NCBI GenBank assembly: GCA_021907015.1
Contig: CP091064.1
Location: 2,294,001-2,358,000, forward strand
Origin: Pectobacterium sp. PL152
GTDB lineage: Bacteria > Pseudomonadota > Gammaproteobacteria > Enterobacterales > Enterobacteriaceae
Length of the DNA: 64,000 bases
Direction: 5' to 3'
The notes beneath the pieces are model-generated. The model had not been told where the DNA came from. It searched no databases and saw only the letters and a program-made list of their open reading frames with translations. How positions within the stretch are numbered: the first letter of the stretch is position 1; each line of letters begins with the position of its first letter. The position numbers and the translations under genes are program-made. Shown here piece after piece: positions 49,645 through 60,340 of the stretch.

Positions 49645-52600
49645 ACTGGCTGCACTTCCTCCCGTTATTGCTAGCTGCTGCGCCGCAGGCATACAGTGCG
49701 GAAACCGCATCGCCAGAGCAATTTTTGATGGAGCAGGTGCGTCTGGGAGAGGCCAGCAACAAAGACGACCTCGTGCGCCAGTCTCTTTATCGACTGGAGC
49801 TTATCGATCCAAATAACCCCGAGGTTATCGCCGCCCGAGTACGGCTGGCGCTGCGTCAAGGCGATCAGGCTCAGGCACGTCAGCAACTGGACAAGCTGAA
49901 AACGGTAGCTCCCGACTCTGCCACCTACCGTCAGTCAGCCATCATGCTGGCACTGACGCAGGATGCCGCGCGCCAGCAATTACAGCAGGCGCGCTTGCTG
50001 TCTACCGCCGGGCGCTATGCTGAAGCCAAAACACAGTACGATGCGCTCTTTCACGGCGAGCCACCCACGATCGATCTCGCCGTAGAATATTGGCGTCTGG
50101 TTTCTCGCTTGCCCGACCAGCAGCCCCTGGCGATTAAGCAACTGGAGGCGTTAGATCAGGTCTACCGAATAATGTTCCGCTGCGCATGGTGCTGGCACGG
50201 CTGTTGTTTAGCCAGAACCGCAATGAGCAAGCCTATCCCCTCCTCGAACAGCTTTCTAATGACCCCGTCGGACGTAGTCAGGCAGCGTCACTCTGGCTGG
50301 AAATTATTGGCCGGATGCTGGTCACGCCACAAAGCGTGGCTGAACTAAACCGCTTTTTGACCGTGTTTGATGAAGGCGAACAGGCGGATACAGCACGTAA
50401 AGAACTCAGCCGCCAGCAGGGAATATTAGCCGACCCCGTTTATCAGGGAGGCTGCACGCACTGGCGCAAATTGAAGATGGCGGCGGCAATACCGCCACAC
50501 TTAGCGAGTTGAATAAGGCGCTGGCGGCCACGCCAAACGACCCTGAGCTGATCGGTGCCATTGGTCTGGTTTACCTGCGCGCAGGCGATCGGGAAAAAGC
50601 ACTGGCGCAGTTCCAGAAGGCATTGCAGGCGGATGTTAACCGCCTGAACAGCGGCAAATGGGAAGGGCTGATTAAAAGCACGCAATATTGGGCCACCATT
50701 GCGGAAGGTGACAACGCGCTGAAAACTAACAACCTATCGCTGGCGCGGCAGAAATATCAGCAGGCTCGCCAGATGGACAATACCAATGCTTATGCGCTGA
50801 TTGGTTTGGGCGACGTGGCGGTTGCCAGCAAAAATGATGCTGCCGCCCAGCCGCTCTACCAGCAGGCTTTACACCTTGAACCCGGCAATAATAACGCCCT
50901 ACGCGGATTGGTTGGTATTTACCAGCGGCAGTCGCCGGAGAAAGCACTCGCTTACCTCAACAGCCTGCCGCGCAGCCAGCAGAAGACGATGCGAGAGACG
51001 CTTGCTGCCCTGCAACTCAATATCCTGAAACAGCAGGCGGATAGGTTGTCGGAACAGCAGCAGTTGACGCAGGCCGAGGAAAAATATCGTCAGGCCAACC
51101 AGCAGGATCCGAACGATATATGGCTCGCTTATCACTATGCCCAGACGCTGCGCCAGTTAGGGCAAACGCAGCAGGCGGACAGCGTGGTACAACGCGCGAC
51201 CGCGGTGCCGCCCGCCAGCGCAGAGAAGAACTACGTTTACTCACTTTACCTGTCGTCTACCAATCGTGATGAGCAAGCACTCGCTCACCTGAACACGCTG
51301 CCCGCAGCACAGTGGAGCGACGACATGCGTGATTTATCCCAGCGTCTGACGATTCAGACCACGCTGGCGAAAGCGGAAGCGATGCGCGATGCGGGTAACG
51401 AACCTGCCGCTATTGCGTTCCTGCGCCAGCAACCGGCTGACACCCGTATCGACCTGCTACTGGCAGACTGGGCGCTGGCACGGGGTGAATACGCGACGGC
51501 GCTGGCGGAGTACCAGCGCATCCGCACGCGGGAACCGCAGAACCCCGACGCCCAGTTAGGCGAGATCGACGCGTTTATCGCGCAGGGTCGGCAAGATGAT
51601 GCGCGCCAACGTCTGAACCAGCGCCCAACACAGGCAGCGGATACGCTTAACAGCCAGCGGCGCGTCGCCAACGCCTGGCAAGCGGTAGGGAATCCGCAAA
51701 AATCAGCAGCCCTTTTCCGCCAGCTAAAAATCGATGTGCAGAAAGCGCCAGTCAGCCAAACGCCTATCGATCAAACGACAGCGCTGATCTATCGCGATGC
51801 GGCACGCGTTGAACAGCAGCAATCTCAGCCTGAACAGGCACAGCAGGACTATAAACAGGCGATGGTCGCCAGCGGCATCACGCCCACTCTGCCGCAAACC
51901 GATGATGATTACACTCGGCTGACGCGTAATAAAAGTAGCGATGACTGGCTGCAACGCGGCATCCGCGCCGGTGCGGCGGATCTGTATCGCCAGCAGGATA
52001 TTACCGTCACCCTTGACCACGATTACTGGAGCTCGAGCGGCACCGGCGGGATTTCCAATCTGAGCGCCCACGACACCATGTTGCAGATAGAGATGCCGCT
52101 GTACGACGGCCGTGCCTTCTTCCGCACCGATACCATGCAAATGAATGCCGGTTCCTTCTCGACAGGCAGTAACGGCGCCTACCGGGAAACCTTCGGCACC
52201 TGCGCCACACAGGACTGCTTCGACGGTAAATCACAGAAAACGACGGGTACAGCGTTGCCGCAGGCTGGAAAACGATCGTTGGTCAGCGGATCTCGGCACC
52301 ACACCGCTCGGCTTTGACGTAGTTGATGTTGTCGGTGGCGCAAGCTACAGCGGCGACTGGCGACAAATCGGCTGGACGGCGACGGCATCGCGCCGCCCCA
52401 TATCCAGCTCATTGCTGGCATTCGGCGGTACCAAAGACCCAGGCACCGGCGTTACCTGGGGTGGCGTGCGCGCCACGGGCGTCAGCCTTGGGCTGAGCTA
52501 CGATCGGGGTGAAGCGCATGGCGTCTGGAGTGATTTCAGCGTCCACCAGATCACCGGTAAAAACGTGACCGATAATGACCGCGCCCGTGCCATGGCGGGT

Positions 52601-53116
52601 TATTACTACAAGCTGATTAACGAGGATAACCGACGCGTCACGGTCGGCCTGAACAGCATGTGGTGGCGCTACCAGAAGGATCTCAGCGGTTACTCGCTCG
52701 GTCAGGGCGGCTACTACAGCCCGCAGCAGTACTTCTCGCTGGGCGTGCCGGTGAACTACCGGCAGCGGACGGAAAACTGGTCGTGGGAACTCGGCGGATC
52801 GCTGTCGTGGTCACATTCTTCTACCAAAGATCAACGTCGCTATCCGCTGACCGGCCTGCTGGGCAACGCGGCGATCGCCGACAGAGACACCATCGAGCAG
52901 GGTAGCAGCAGTTCCGGCTTCGGCTATACGGCGCGAGCGCTTGTCGAACGCCGCCTCAGTTCACACTGGACGCTGGGTGTCGGTATCGACATTCAGCAAG
53001 CGAAGGACTACACCCCAAGCCACGGCCTCATCTACCTGCGCTACTCCGCCTCCGGCTGGCAGGGCGATCTCGACAGCCCACCGCAGCCGCTTACGCCGTA
53101 CGCGGATTTTAAATAG
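49626..53116 (+). CDS. bcsC: Cellulose export outer-membrane protein BcsC (four frame breaks)
   Basis: About 1164 residues (E. coli 1157). Single bases are missing near 50168, 50450, 52245 and 52264-52267. The ATG at 49626 starts a signal peptide ([17 protein letters not shown]). Many TPR repeats follow (for example [26 protein letters not shown]), which span the periplasm and contact peptidoglycan or BcsB. From about 52000 on, a beta-barrel domain begins ([20 protein letters not shown]) and ends in aromatic YADFK, the outer-membrane pore for cellulose. Last gene of the bcsRQABZC operon. Confidence 0.92.
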
Positions 53117-53121
53117 CGGTA

Positions 53122-54180
53122 TCAGGAAAGATTGAGGGCTTCACCTTTACGCCACTGGCGCGGGCTAATGCCAAACCAGCGACGGAATGCACGGGAAAAG
53201 GCGCTCACCTCGGAATAGCCGAGCAACAGCGCCATTTCCGAAATCGGCAGTTGCTTCTGTTGAAGATAGTGCGTCGCCATTTCACAGCGCAGTTTGTCTA
53301 CCAGCAGAGAGAAGCTGAGCCCTTCCTCCCGCAGACGACGCTGGAGCGACCAACTGGACAACCCCACCTTCTCCGCCACCTCTTCCAGCGTCGGCTCTTT
53401 CTGCATCAATAACAGATGAACCTGCGTACGCACCTGATCGACAATACTTTGCTGCGGTGACGTCTCGTTCAGACGGCGAATCGCATCTTGCATCACCAGC
53501 AGCAATGTCATGTCGCGATCCGGCATGGTGCGGGTCAGTTGGTGTTTGGGAATAAGCAGAGAATTATAGGGTTGATCGAAGTAAACCGGTGCATCAAACA
53601 CCTTACAGTGCTCATGCCACATTTCCGGGCGCGGATGCTCAAAATGCACTTCACGCGGTGCCCAGTGCTTGCCCAAAACATGACGAATCAGGTTGAGCAG
53701 CATACCCAGCGTCAGTTCAGCATCCTGCCGGCGATGCAGAATGGCGCCGTGCCGAACCTGATAATCCAGCCGCCAGCAGTCGCCTTTATCCACCATGCGC
53801 GTCAGCGTGTCGTGCTGATGGCAGGGAAACGCCTTCACCACATTGTGCAGCGCCTGCTCCAGCGTATCCGAACATAAACCGATATAGCCGATCAGGCCTA
53901 ATGACTGCGGTTTAAACTGCTTGCCGTAGCGTAAACCGAAATTATCAACGCCTGAATTGCGCGCGGCTTCCTCCATCACACGGCAATAGTTCACCAGCCC
54001 CAGACTGAGCGTCGGGCTGGCGAGCTGCTCGGGATCGACGCCGCTGATGCCGAAGATACGATCGGCATCACCGCCATTATCATGGATAAAGTCGCCGAGT
54101 CCGGTTGCCGCCGCCGCCAGCACGCCACAGTTGCGGGAGAACGCCGCATTCAGCGCCGAAGAGTACGTCACGTTTTCCAT
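53122..54180 (-). CDS. AraC-family transcriptional regulator
   Basis: A 352-residue regulator. The N-terminal ligand-binding domain is of the arabinose-operon-regulator type (AraC_N/OruR-like) with GLGDFIHDNGGDADRIF at the start. Two helix-turn-helix motifs lie at the C-terminus: LEEVAEKVGLSSWSLQRRL (about 275) and ISEMALLLGYSEVSAFSRAF (about 318), followed by the AraC signature RRWFGISPRQWR. It stops 6 bases after bcsC converges. It lies beside the amino-alcohol genes and most likely controls them, but control of bcs cannot be excluded. Confidence 0.88.
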   Translation of the reverse strand: MENVTYSSALNAAFSRNCGVLAAAATGLGDFIHDNGGDADRIFGISGVDPEQLASPTLSLGLVNYCRVMEEAARNSGVDNFGLRYGKQFKPQSLGLIGYIGLCSDTLEQALHNVVKAFPCHQHDTLTRMVDKGDCWRLDYQVRHGAILHRRQDAELTLGMLLNLIRHVLGKHWAPREVHFEHPRPEMWHEHCKVFDAPVYFDQPYNSLLIPKHQLTRTMPDRDMTLLLVMQDAIRRLNETSPQQSIVDQVRTQVHLLLMQKEPTLEEVAEKVGLSSWSLQRRLREEGLSFSLLVDKLRCEMATHYLQQKQLPISEMALLLGYSEVSAFSRAFRRWFGISPRQWRKGEALNLS

Positions 54181-54352
54181 TGCCTTTCACCTCGCCGTAT
54201 CACACGGCCCGCCAACGGGCCATGAAACGATCAGCAGACTTCATACCAGCAAGTTTCATACCAGAGCGTGAGGAAGTGAAATCAATGGGTTACAAATCTC
54301 TTGTGGGACGAGCAGGCATTACCATAGCGCACGCTGCCCGCCCGTGGTGCAT

Positions 54353-55360
54353 TCAGGCCACGCCAATCGGCAGATCGCTGGTTTCCAGATAGCGCCGACA
54401 CAGGCGCACGCTATGTTTTGCCCAGTCTGGCCCAAGACTCTGCGCCATCTCGGTTTCCGCGTGCGACCCTACCCACGCCGTAAGCTGGATGCGCCGCTGG
54501 ATCAACAACGTCGGCAACAGCGCCAATTCCTCATCGCTGACGTGCGCCACACGCTCATAACCACACAGCCAGTTTTCAACCCACTCCGCCGCACGCGGAT
54601 GGTGCTCAACAAAGCTGATCGCCGCGGCCAGATCGTGCAGATACCACCCCATACCGCAGTCATCAAAATCGATAACTCGCGTTTCGCCGCGATGCAGAAG
54701 CAGATTGGTCAGGCGCAGGTCGGCATGAATCAACCCGTAGCGGTGCGGCGCTTTGCCAAATTCCGCCATTTCCGCCCCCATACGCCCGATGGCTTCCTCG
54801 ACAATACCGTGTTCGCCACGCGATAGGTTCGGCGCGTCACGCCAGTTTCCCCAATGGCTCTGCGCGCTGACCATCGTGTGATGATCCCAGACAATACGCT
54901 GGAAGCCGTCAGGTTTTTGCCATTGGCGGCTATGCTGGTGCAGGCGGGCGGTGATCTCGCCCAGTTGCTGGAACGCTCGCGGATCAATGCTGGTGGTCGG
55001 CATCTCGCCGTCAATCCAGTGAAACAGCACGGCATAGCGACAGGAACCGTCGGATAAACCCAGTGACTGCACCCGCTCCCCATCCACATTACGAACCGCT
55101 TCCGGCACGGCAATGCCCGTTTCTCGCAGCGCATCCAGCCACAGCAGCTCGCTTTCAATCTCCGCTTTCTGGTGATAGTGGCTGCGATGTAGCCGCAGTG
55201 CATAACGCTTACCTGCCGACGAAACAAGAAACGTCGCATTTTCCGAGCGGCACAGCAGCCGCACTTCCCCTTGCAGCGCCGCCGGATAGCAGGCAAGCGC
55301 CCGGTGCGCCAGCGCAGTAATTTCTGCATTACTTAAGGTGTCATATTGTTTAGCACTCAT
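54353..55360 (-). CDS. APH-family amino-alcohol (ethanolamine) kinase, putative
   Basis: A 335-residue aminoglycoside/choline-kinase-fold phosphotransferase. Brenner's motif is HADLRLTNLLL (H-D-N, about residue 225) and the metal-binding DFG equivalent is VIDFDDCGMGW (about 241). The N-lobe has ENATFLVSSAGKRYALRLHR. Start at MSAKQYDTLS (55360). Its gene is divergent from an ethanolamine-type permease and a class III PLP enzyme. Kinase plus PLP lyase is the arrangement expected for phosphorylation of ethanolamine, 1-aminopropan-2-ol or hydroxylysine. The family is sure; the substrate is inferred. Confidence 0.75.
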   Translation of the reverse strand: MSAKQYDTLSNAEITALAHRALACYPAALQGEVRLLCRSENATFLVSSAGKRYALRLHRSHYHQKAEIESELLWLDALRETGIAVPEAVRNVDGERVQSLGLSDGSCRYAVLFHWIDGEMPTTSIDPRAFQQLGEITARLHQHSRQWQKPDGFQRIVWDHHTMVSAQSHWGNWRDAPNLSRGEHGIVEEAIGRMGAEMAEFGKAPHRYGLIHADLRLTNLLLHRGETRVIDFDDCGMGWYLHDLAAAISFVEHHPRAAEWVENWLCGYERVAHVSDEELALLPTLLIQRRIQLTAWVGSHAETEMAQSLGPDWAKHSVRLCRRYLETSDLPIGVA

Positions 55361-55618
55361 GGTTCCCACTCCGACGCGAGTCAACGAGCGTTCAGCATGG
55401 CGTGTGTCGTACAGAGAAACTTGACGCACCAGAACCCCGGTTTGACCCCAGAAGGCGCAGGCGCGATACCCACCGTAAAAGTTGACTTCAGCGCGCAGCA
55501 TTCGATACGCCAGCGTCAAGTTTTCCACCAACAAGCGTGGGCATTATCGCTACACAAGCCAACAAGGGTTGCCGTACTGGCCCTAAATAACCATGAGCAG
55601 ACTGACGGGGATAATGTG
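55361..55618. other. Divergent control region of the amino-alcohol genes
   Basis: About 258 bases between the kinase and permease starts. It should hold both promoters and the AraC-type operator. No clear direct repeats could be assigned. Confidence 0.4.
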
Positions 55619-56980
55619 ATGACGAGCAAATTAAAGCCCACGCTGGGCACCCTGCATTTGTGGGGTATCGCGGTAGGATTGGTAATTTCTGGTGAATATT
55701 TTGGCTGGAGCTACGGCTGGGGCGTCGCGGGCACGTTGGGATTTTTAGTCACGACGTTGTTCATTGCCGCCATGTACACCTGTTTTATTTTTAGCTTTAC
55801 CGAACTCACCACGGCGATCCCCCATGCTGGCGGCCCTTTTGCCTATAGCCGACTCGCGTTCGGCGATCTGGGTGGCCTGATTGCTGGTATGGCCACGCTG
55901 ATTGAATTTGTTTTCGCACCACCAGCCATTTCAATGGCGATTGGCGCCTATCTGAACGTGCAATACCCCGAGTTGAATCCCAAATTCGCGGCCGTTGGCG
56001 CATACCTTATCTTTATGAGCCTGAACATTCTCGGCGTGAAGCTGGCGGCGATGTTTGAGCTGGTGGTCACGCTGCTGGCCGTCATGGAACTGCTGGTGTT
56101 TATGGGCGTGGTTGCGCCAGGCTTCAGCCTGAGTAATTTCGTGGCACACGGTTGGGCGGGACAACATGAATTTTCACCCGCAGCCATTTCCGGTATGTTT
56201 GCAGCGATACCGTTCGCCATCTGGTTTTTCCTCGCTATCGAAGGCGCAGCAATGGCTGCCGAAGAAGCGAAAGATCCCAAACGCACGATTCCGCGAGCCT
56301 ACGTCAGCGGCATCCTGACGCTGGTGGTGCTGGCAATTGGCGTGATGCTGATGGCGGGCGGCGTAGGCGACTGGCGTCAGCTCTCCGACCTCAACGATCC
56401 CTTGCCACAGGCCATGAAGCTCATCGTCGGGGAAAACTCCAACTGGATGCACATGCTGGTGTGGATTGGTCTGTTCGGTCTTATCGCCAGCTTCCATGGC
56501 ATTATTCTGGGCTATTCTCGCCAGTTCTTCGCACTGGCGCGCGCGGGCTATCTTCCACCGGGGCTTGCCAAACTGTCCCGCTTCCACACGCCGCACCGCG
56601 CCATTCTGGCTGGTGGCGCGATCGGGATTGCCGCCATCTTCTGCGACGGGATTAACCTACAGGGCATGAACCTGACGGCAGCGATGATTACCATGGCGGT
56701 TTTTGGTGCCATCGTCATGTACATCATGAGCATGTTAAGCCTGTTCCGCCTGCGCCGTAGCGCCCCCAATATGGCACGCAGCTATCGTGCCCCTGGTTAC
56801 CCCATCGTCCCCGCGTTCGCCCTCGTCTGCGCCATCATCTGCCTGATTGCGATGCTCTGGTTCAACCCGGTGATCGGTGGGCTGTTCTGCACCTTTATGC
56901 TGCTCGGCTATCTCTATTTCCTGACGACCAAAGCGCGACGGGAACATCTGCTTGAGCCGCTTGTCGCCGATGCTAACTAA
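55619..56980 (+). CDS. Ethanolamine-type APC permease
   Basis: A 453-residue amino acid-polyamine-organocation transporter with about twelve membrane helices. GLVISGEYFGWSYGWGVAGTLGF at the N-terminus (with the G-rich unwound helix 1 motif) and SFTELTTAIPHAGGPFAYSRLAFG are characteristic of ethanolamine permeases (Eat family). The ATG at 55619 is chosen because the protein then begins MTSKLKPTLGTLHLWG; the longer upstream frame has no transporter features. It lies 32 bases before the PLP enzyme on the same strand, so the pair is an operon. Confidence 0.85.
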   Translation: MTSKLKPTLGTLHLWGIAVGLVISGEYFGWSYGWGVAGTLGFLVTTLFIAAMYTCFIFSFTELTTAIPHAGGPFAYSRLAFGDLGGLIAGMATLIEFVFAPPAISMAIGAYLNVQYPELNPKFAAVGAYLIFMSLNILGVKLAAMFELVVTLLAVMELLVFMGVVAPGFSLSNFVAHGWAGQHEFSPAAISGMFAAIPFAIWFFLAIEGAAMAAEEAKDPKRTIPRAYVSGILTLVVLAIGVMLMAGGVGDWRQLSDLNDPLPQAMKLIVGENSNWMHMLVWIGLFGLIASFHGIILGYSRQFFALARAGYLPPGLAKLSRFHTPHRAILAGGAIGIAAIFCDGINLQGMNLTAAMITMAVFGAIVMYIMSMLSLFRLRRSAPNMARSYRAPGYPIVPAFALVCAIICLIAMLWFNPVIGGLFCTFMLLGYLYFLTTKARREHLLEPLVADAN

Positions 56981-57012
56981 CACTGCGGCGCACATTTATA
57001 ACGGGAGAGAGT

Positions 57013-58356
57013 ATGGCAACACGTTCAACCATCATGGATACCAACAGCTTCCGCGCCGAACATGCCGACGCGCTGAGCGCGGATATCCGTACGCTGACCG
57101 ACAAGCGCAGCCGGGTACTGGGTGAGTCTTATCGTCTGTTTTATCGCAAACCGGTTCATCTGGTGCGTGGCGAAGGGCAGTACCTGTGGGATGCCGACGG
57201 CAAGAAATACCTGGATGTGTATAACAACGTCGCCAGTATCGGCCACTGCCACCCTGCGGTGGTAGAGGCGGTACACCAACAGATGACAATGCTCAATACC
57301 CACACGCGCTATCTGCATGAGCGTATTCTGGACTATTCGGAGCAGCTCCTCGCCACCGCACCCACGGCGATCAACCGTGCCATGTATATGTGCACGGGTT
57401 CGGAAGCCAACGATCTGGCGATCCGCGTGGCGCGTGCCTGGAGCGGCGGCACAGGCGTGATCGTGACGCGTGAAGCCTACCACGGCACCAGCGATCTGAC
57501 CTCCGGCGCCTCACCGGCATTGGGCAGCGGCCAACCGCTGGCAGCGACGACCCGACTGGTGCCGCCGCCGGACGCCTACCGCGTTAATACGCCGGACTTG
57601 GGCGTGTGGTTTGCCAATGAAATCCAGAAACAGATCGACGACATGGCGGCACACGGCATCAAATTTGCCGCGTTCCTTGCTGATTCCATCTTTTCTTCCG
57701 ATGGCGTACACCCCAATCCGCGCAGCTTTTTGCGTCCTGTGGTTGATGTGGTTCACCGCAATGGCGGTATTTTCATCGCGGATGAAGTTCAGCCCGGTTT
57801 CGCACGCACTGGCGACGCCTTCTGGGGTTTCGCACGGCATGACGTCGTGCCGGATATCATCACTACCGGAAAACCCATGGGCAACGGCATCCCGGTTTCC
57901 GGGCTGCTGGCAAAAAGCGACGTACTCGCCGCCTTTAGCGACCAGATCCCCTACTTCAATACGTTCGGTGGGAATCCGGTGGCGATGGCCGCTGCGCAGG
58001 CGGTGCTGAAAGTGATTCACGATGAGCAACTTCAGGAACACAGCCGCGTCGTGGGCGCACAGTTGCTGGCAGAACTGACTACCCTGCAAGACAAATACGC
58101 CAGTGTAGGCAACGTGCGCGGCGCCGGACTCTTCATCGGGTTTGAGTTGGTGAGCGATAGAGACAGTAAAACGCCGGATAAAACGCTGGCGCTAAATCTG
58201 ACGGAAGCACTACGCGATCGCGGTGTGCTGACATCGGTAGCAGGCCCTTATGGCAACGTGCTGAAACTACGCCCGCCGCTGGCGTTCCAGACGCAGGACA
58301 TCGACTGGCTGGTCGGCGCACTGGATGACTGCCTGGGCGCGCTAACCCACGCCTGA
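57013..58356 (+). CDS. Class III PLP enzyme, putative amino-alcohol O-phosphate phospho-lyase
   Basis: A 447-residue class III aminotransferase-fold protein. NNVASIGHCHPAVVEAVHQQ (about 76), MCTGSEANDLAIRVAR (about 117), ADEVQPGFARTGDAFWGF (about 256) and the PLP lysine in TTGKPMGNGIPVSG (about 285) are clear. The AGXT2L branch of this class (ethanolamine-phosphate and phosphohydroxylysine phospho-lyases) is built this way and lacks typical transaminase use. With the linked kinase and permease, the reaction expected is ethanolamine phosphate to acetaldehyde, ammonia and phosphate. Alternative: an omega-amino acid transaminase. Confidence 0.75.
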   Translation: MATRSTIMDTNSFRAEHADALSADIRTLTDKRSRVLGESYRLFYRKPVHLVRGEGQYLWDADGKKYLDVYNNVASIGHCHPAVVEAVHQQMTMLNTHTRYLHERILDYSEQLLATAPTAINRAMYMCTGSEANDLAIRVARAWSGGTGVIVTREAYHGTSDLTSGASPALGSGQPLAATTRLVPPPDAYRVNTPDLGVWFANEIQKQIDDMAAHGIKFAAFLADSIFSSDGVHPNPRSFLRPVVDVVHRNGGIFIADEVQPGFARTGDAFWGFARHDVVPDIITTGKPMGNGIPVSGLLAKSDVLAAFSDQIPYFNTFGGNPVAMAAAQAVLKVIHDEQLQEHSRVVGAQLLAELTTLQDKYASVGNVRGAGLFIGFELVSDRDSKTPDKTLALNLTEALRDRGVLTSVAGPYGNVLKLRPPLAFQTQDIDWLVGALDDCLGALTHA

Positions 58357-58436
58357 TTTCGCGAATCTCCTCCTTCCTCCTCATAGGGTTTCCATCACAG
58401 CGGAAACCCTATGATAAATATCAAGATTACACTATC

Positions 58437-58466
58437 TTGCGATATAGTTACCTGCCTATTTATATA
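58437..58466 (+). promoter_or_regulatory. Sigma-70 promoter before the two-partner secretion genes
   Basis: TTGCGA at 58437-58442, 18 bases, then TATATA at 58461-58466. Start of transcription would fall inside the Fur box at 58472. Confidence 0.5.
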
Positions 58467-58468
58467 AA

Positions 58469-58490
58469 AATGATAATGACTATCATTTTT
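58469..58490 (+). promoter_or_regulatory. Fur box upstream of the two-partner secretion genes
   Basis: The segment AATGATAATGACTATCATT is a perfect 7-5-7 palindrome. From 58472 it matches the 19-base Fur consensus GATAATGATAATCATTATC at 15 positions. It is about 130 bases before the transporter gene and overlaps the probable start of transcription, as expected for iron repression. Confidence 0.85.
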
Positions 58491-58620
58491 ATTCTCATAA
58501 ATTAAATTTCTCAATGCATTCTGTCGAATTTCTATCGGGTATCGATTTTACCTAGTCATGGAATAAGGCATTTGTGTATATAAGCGCAAAATGTAAATCA
58601 ACGTAAGGATCGCGTTCATT

Positions 58621-60301
58621 TTGTGTAAAACCCTTTCTTTTATAAGCCTTATTTTTTTGAGCCTCTGCAGCTCAACCTTCGCCGCTACCCCCATTAGCCC
58701 AACAGATCGGGATGCGCTGGAACTCCAGCAAAAGTCATTATTGGAGCAGGCCAAACAGCAGCGCTTATCGTTGGAAAACAGCACCACCTTAACGATACCC
58801 ACGGTCACTGCACCAACAGCAAAGGATGCTGTCTGCTTCCCTATCCAAAGGATTACCTTTCACGATGCAGAGTCCCTTTCAACGAAAGATCGGGCCGCTA
58901 TTCAGCAACGCTACCAAAACCGCTGCCTGGATTTAGCCACAGTCCATAACGCCGTGAGGGAAACGACCAACGCCTACCTTAATCGCGGCTTTGTCACCAG
59001 TCCGGCCTATTTACAGGAGCAAGACCTCTCCAGCGGCACGCTCATCATCAGCGTCAGCGAGGGAAAGATAGAAGCCATTCGCATGGAAGGGGAAACACCA
59101 CTCGCAATCAAGATGGCCTTCCCGGGCTGGAAGGACGCATTCTCAATCTGCGCGATATCGAACAAGGGATGGAACAACTTAATCGCCTGCCTTCGCAGCA
59201 GGTTACGATTGATATTCAGCCGGGAAAACAGGCCGGAAGTTCGATTGTTTACCTCAAACGCACCACGCAAGCCCGCCCTATCACCCTGTCTCTCAGCACA
59301 GACAACAGCGGACAAAAAGCACGGGCCGCGAACAGCTTTCTACCCACCTAACGCTCGATAACCCGCTGCGACTCGCTGACCGCTGGTGGCTCACCGCCAG
59401 CCGTGATAGCGCATTCAGCCATAGCTACGGCAGCGAAGCCTTATCGGGCGGGATGTCTTTGCCTTATGGCTACTGGACGCTCGGCTACCAATACGCCTGG
59501 AATGACTTTTTCCAACCGATCCCGATTGGCAGCAGTGCATATCGCTATGCAGGGCAAAGTAATACCCATCGGCTCAGCCTCAACAGAACGCTCTATCGGG
59601 ATGGGAAGCAGAGGCTGGCGCTGGATGGCGCGCTCTCCCGCCGACGCACAGAAAACCGCATGGCGGGCGAGCGCCTTGAGGTCAGCAGCCCTACGGTCAG
59701 TAGCGCTAGCCTTGGGCTCAGCTATAGCACCACACTGGCGGGCGGATATTTTACGCTCAACCCGATGTTAAGCCATGGCTTAAGGAGTTGGGGCGCAACG
59801 GATGACACAAAGGAAAACCGTGACCTGCCGCGCAGCGAGTTCCGCAAATTTAGCGCCAGCAGCAGCTATTTCTACCCACTTACCCCTTCGCTGACCTTCC
59901 TGACCTCCCTTTATGGCCAGACCACGCCGGACAACCTGTATACCAGCGAACGCATCTCGCTCGGCGGCGAGTATTCCGTGCGGGGATTTAAGGAACAAAC
60001 GCTAACTGGCAATCGGGGTTTCTACTGGCGTAATGAACTGAATTGGCAATTCACCACGCTGCCATTTTTGGGAGATATCGCACTCACAACGGCAGTGGAT
60101 AGCGGATGGATCGCGGGGAAAACTGGCAAAGTCGATGGTGGCAATATGACCGGCGCTTCCATCGGCCTGTCTGCATCTTCACGTTGGGTCAACCAATCAG
60201 TGTCGCTCGGCGTGCCGCTGCATTTCCCGGACGATCTCCATCCCGACAATGCCGTCGTTTACTGGCAAGTCTCCCTCCCCGTTACGGCACTTTTTGATTA
60301 A
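58621..60301 (+). CDS. Two-partner secretion outer-membrane transporter TpsB (ShlB/CdiB type; two frame breaks)
   Basis: About 560 residues after restoring a G near 59128-59130 and an A in the run near 59313-59317. Start is TTG at 58621, giving a signal peptide (FISLIFLSLCSSTFA). A POTRA region follows (CFPIQRITFHDAESLS; AYLNRGFVTSPAYLQEQDLSSGTLIISVSEGKIEAI). The C-terminal half is an Omp85-type barrel with RISLGGEYSVRGFKEQTLTGNRG, the conserved L6 loop VRGF motif. It exports the exoprotein encoded 40 bases downstream. Whether the system is haemolytic or contact-inhibitory depends on that partner. Confidence 0.9.
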
Positions 60302-60340
60302 GTCATCGATTCACAGCAAAAGGAAAACAAGGAAAGTCAC

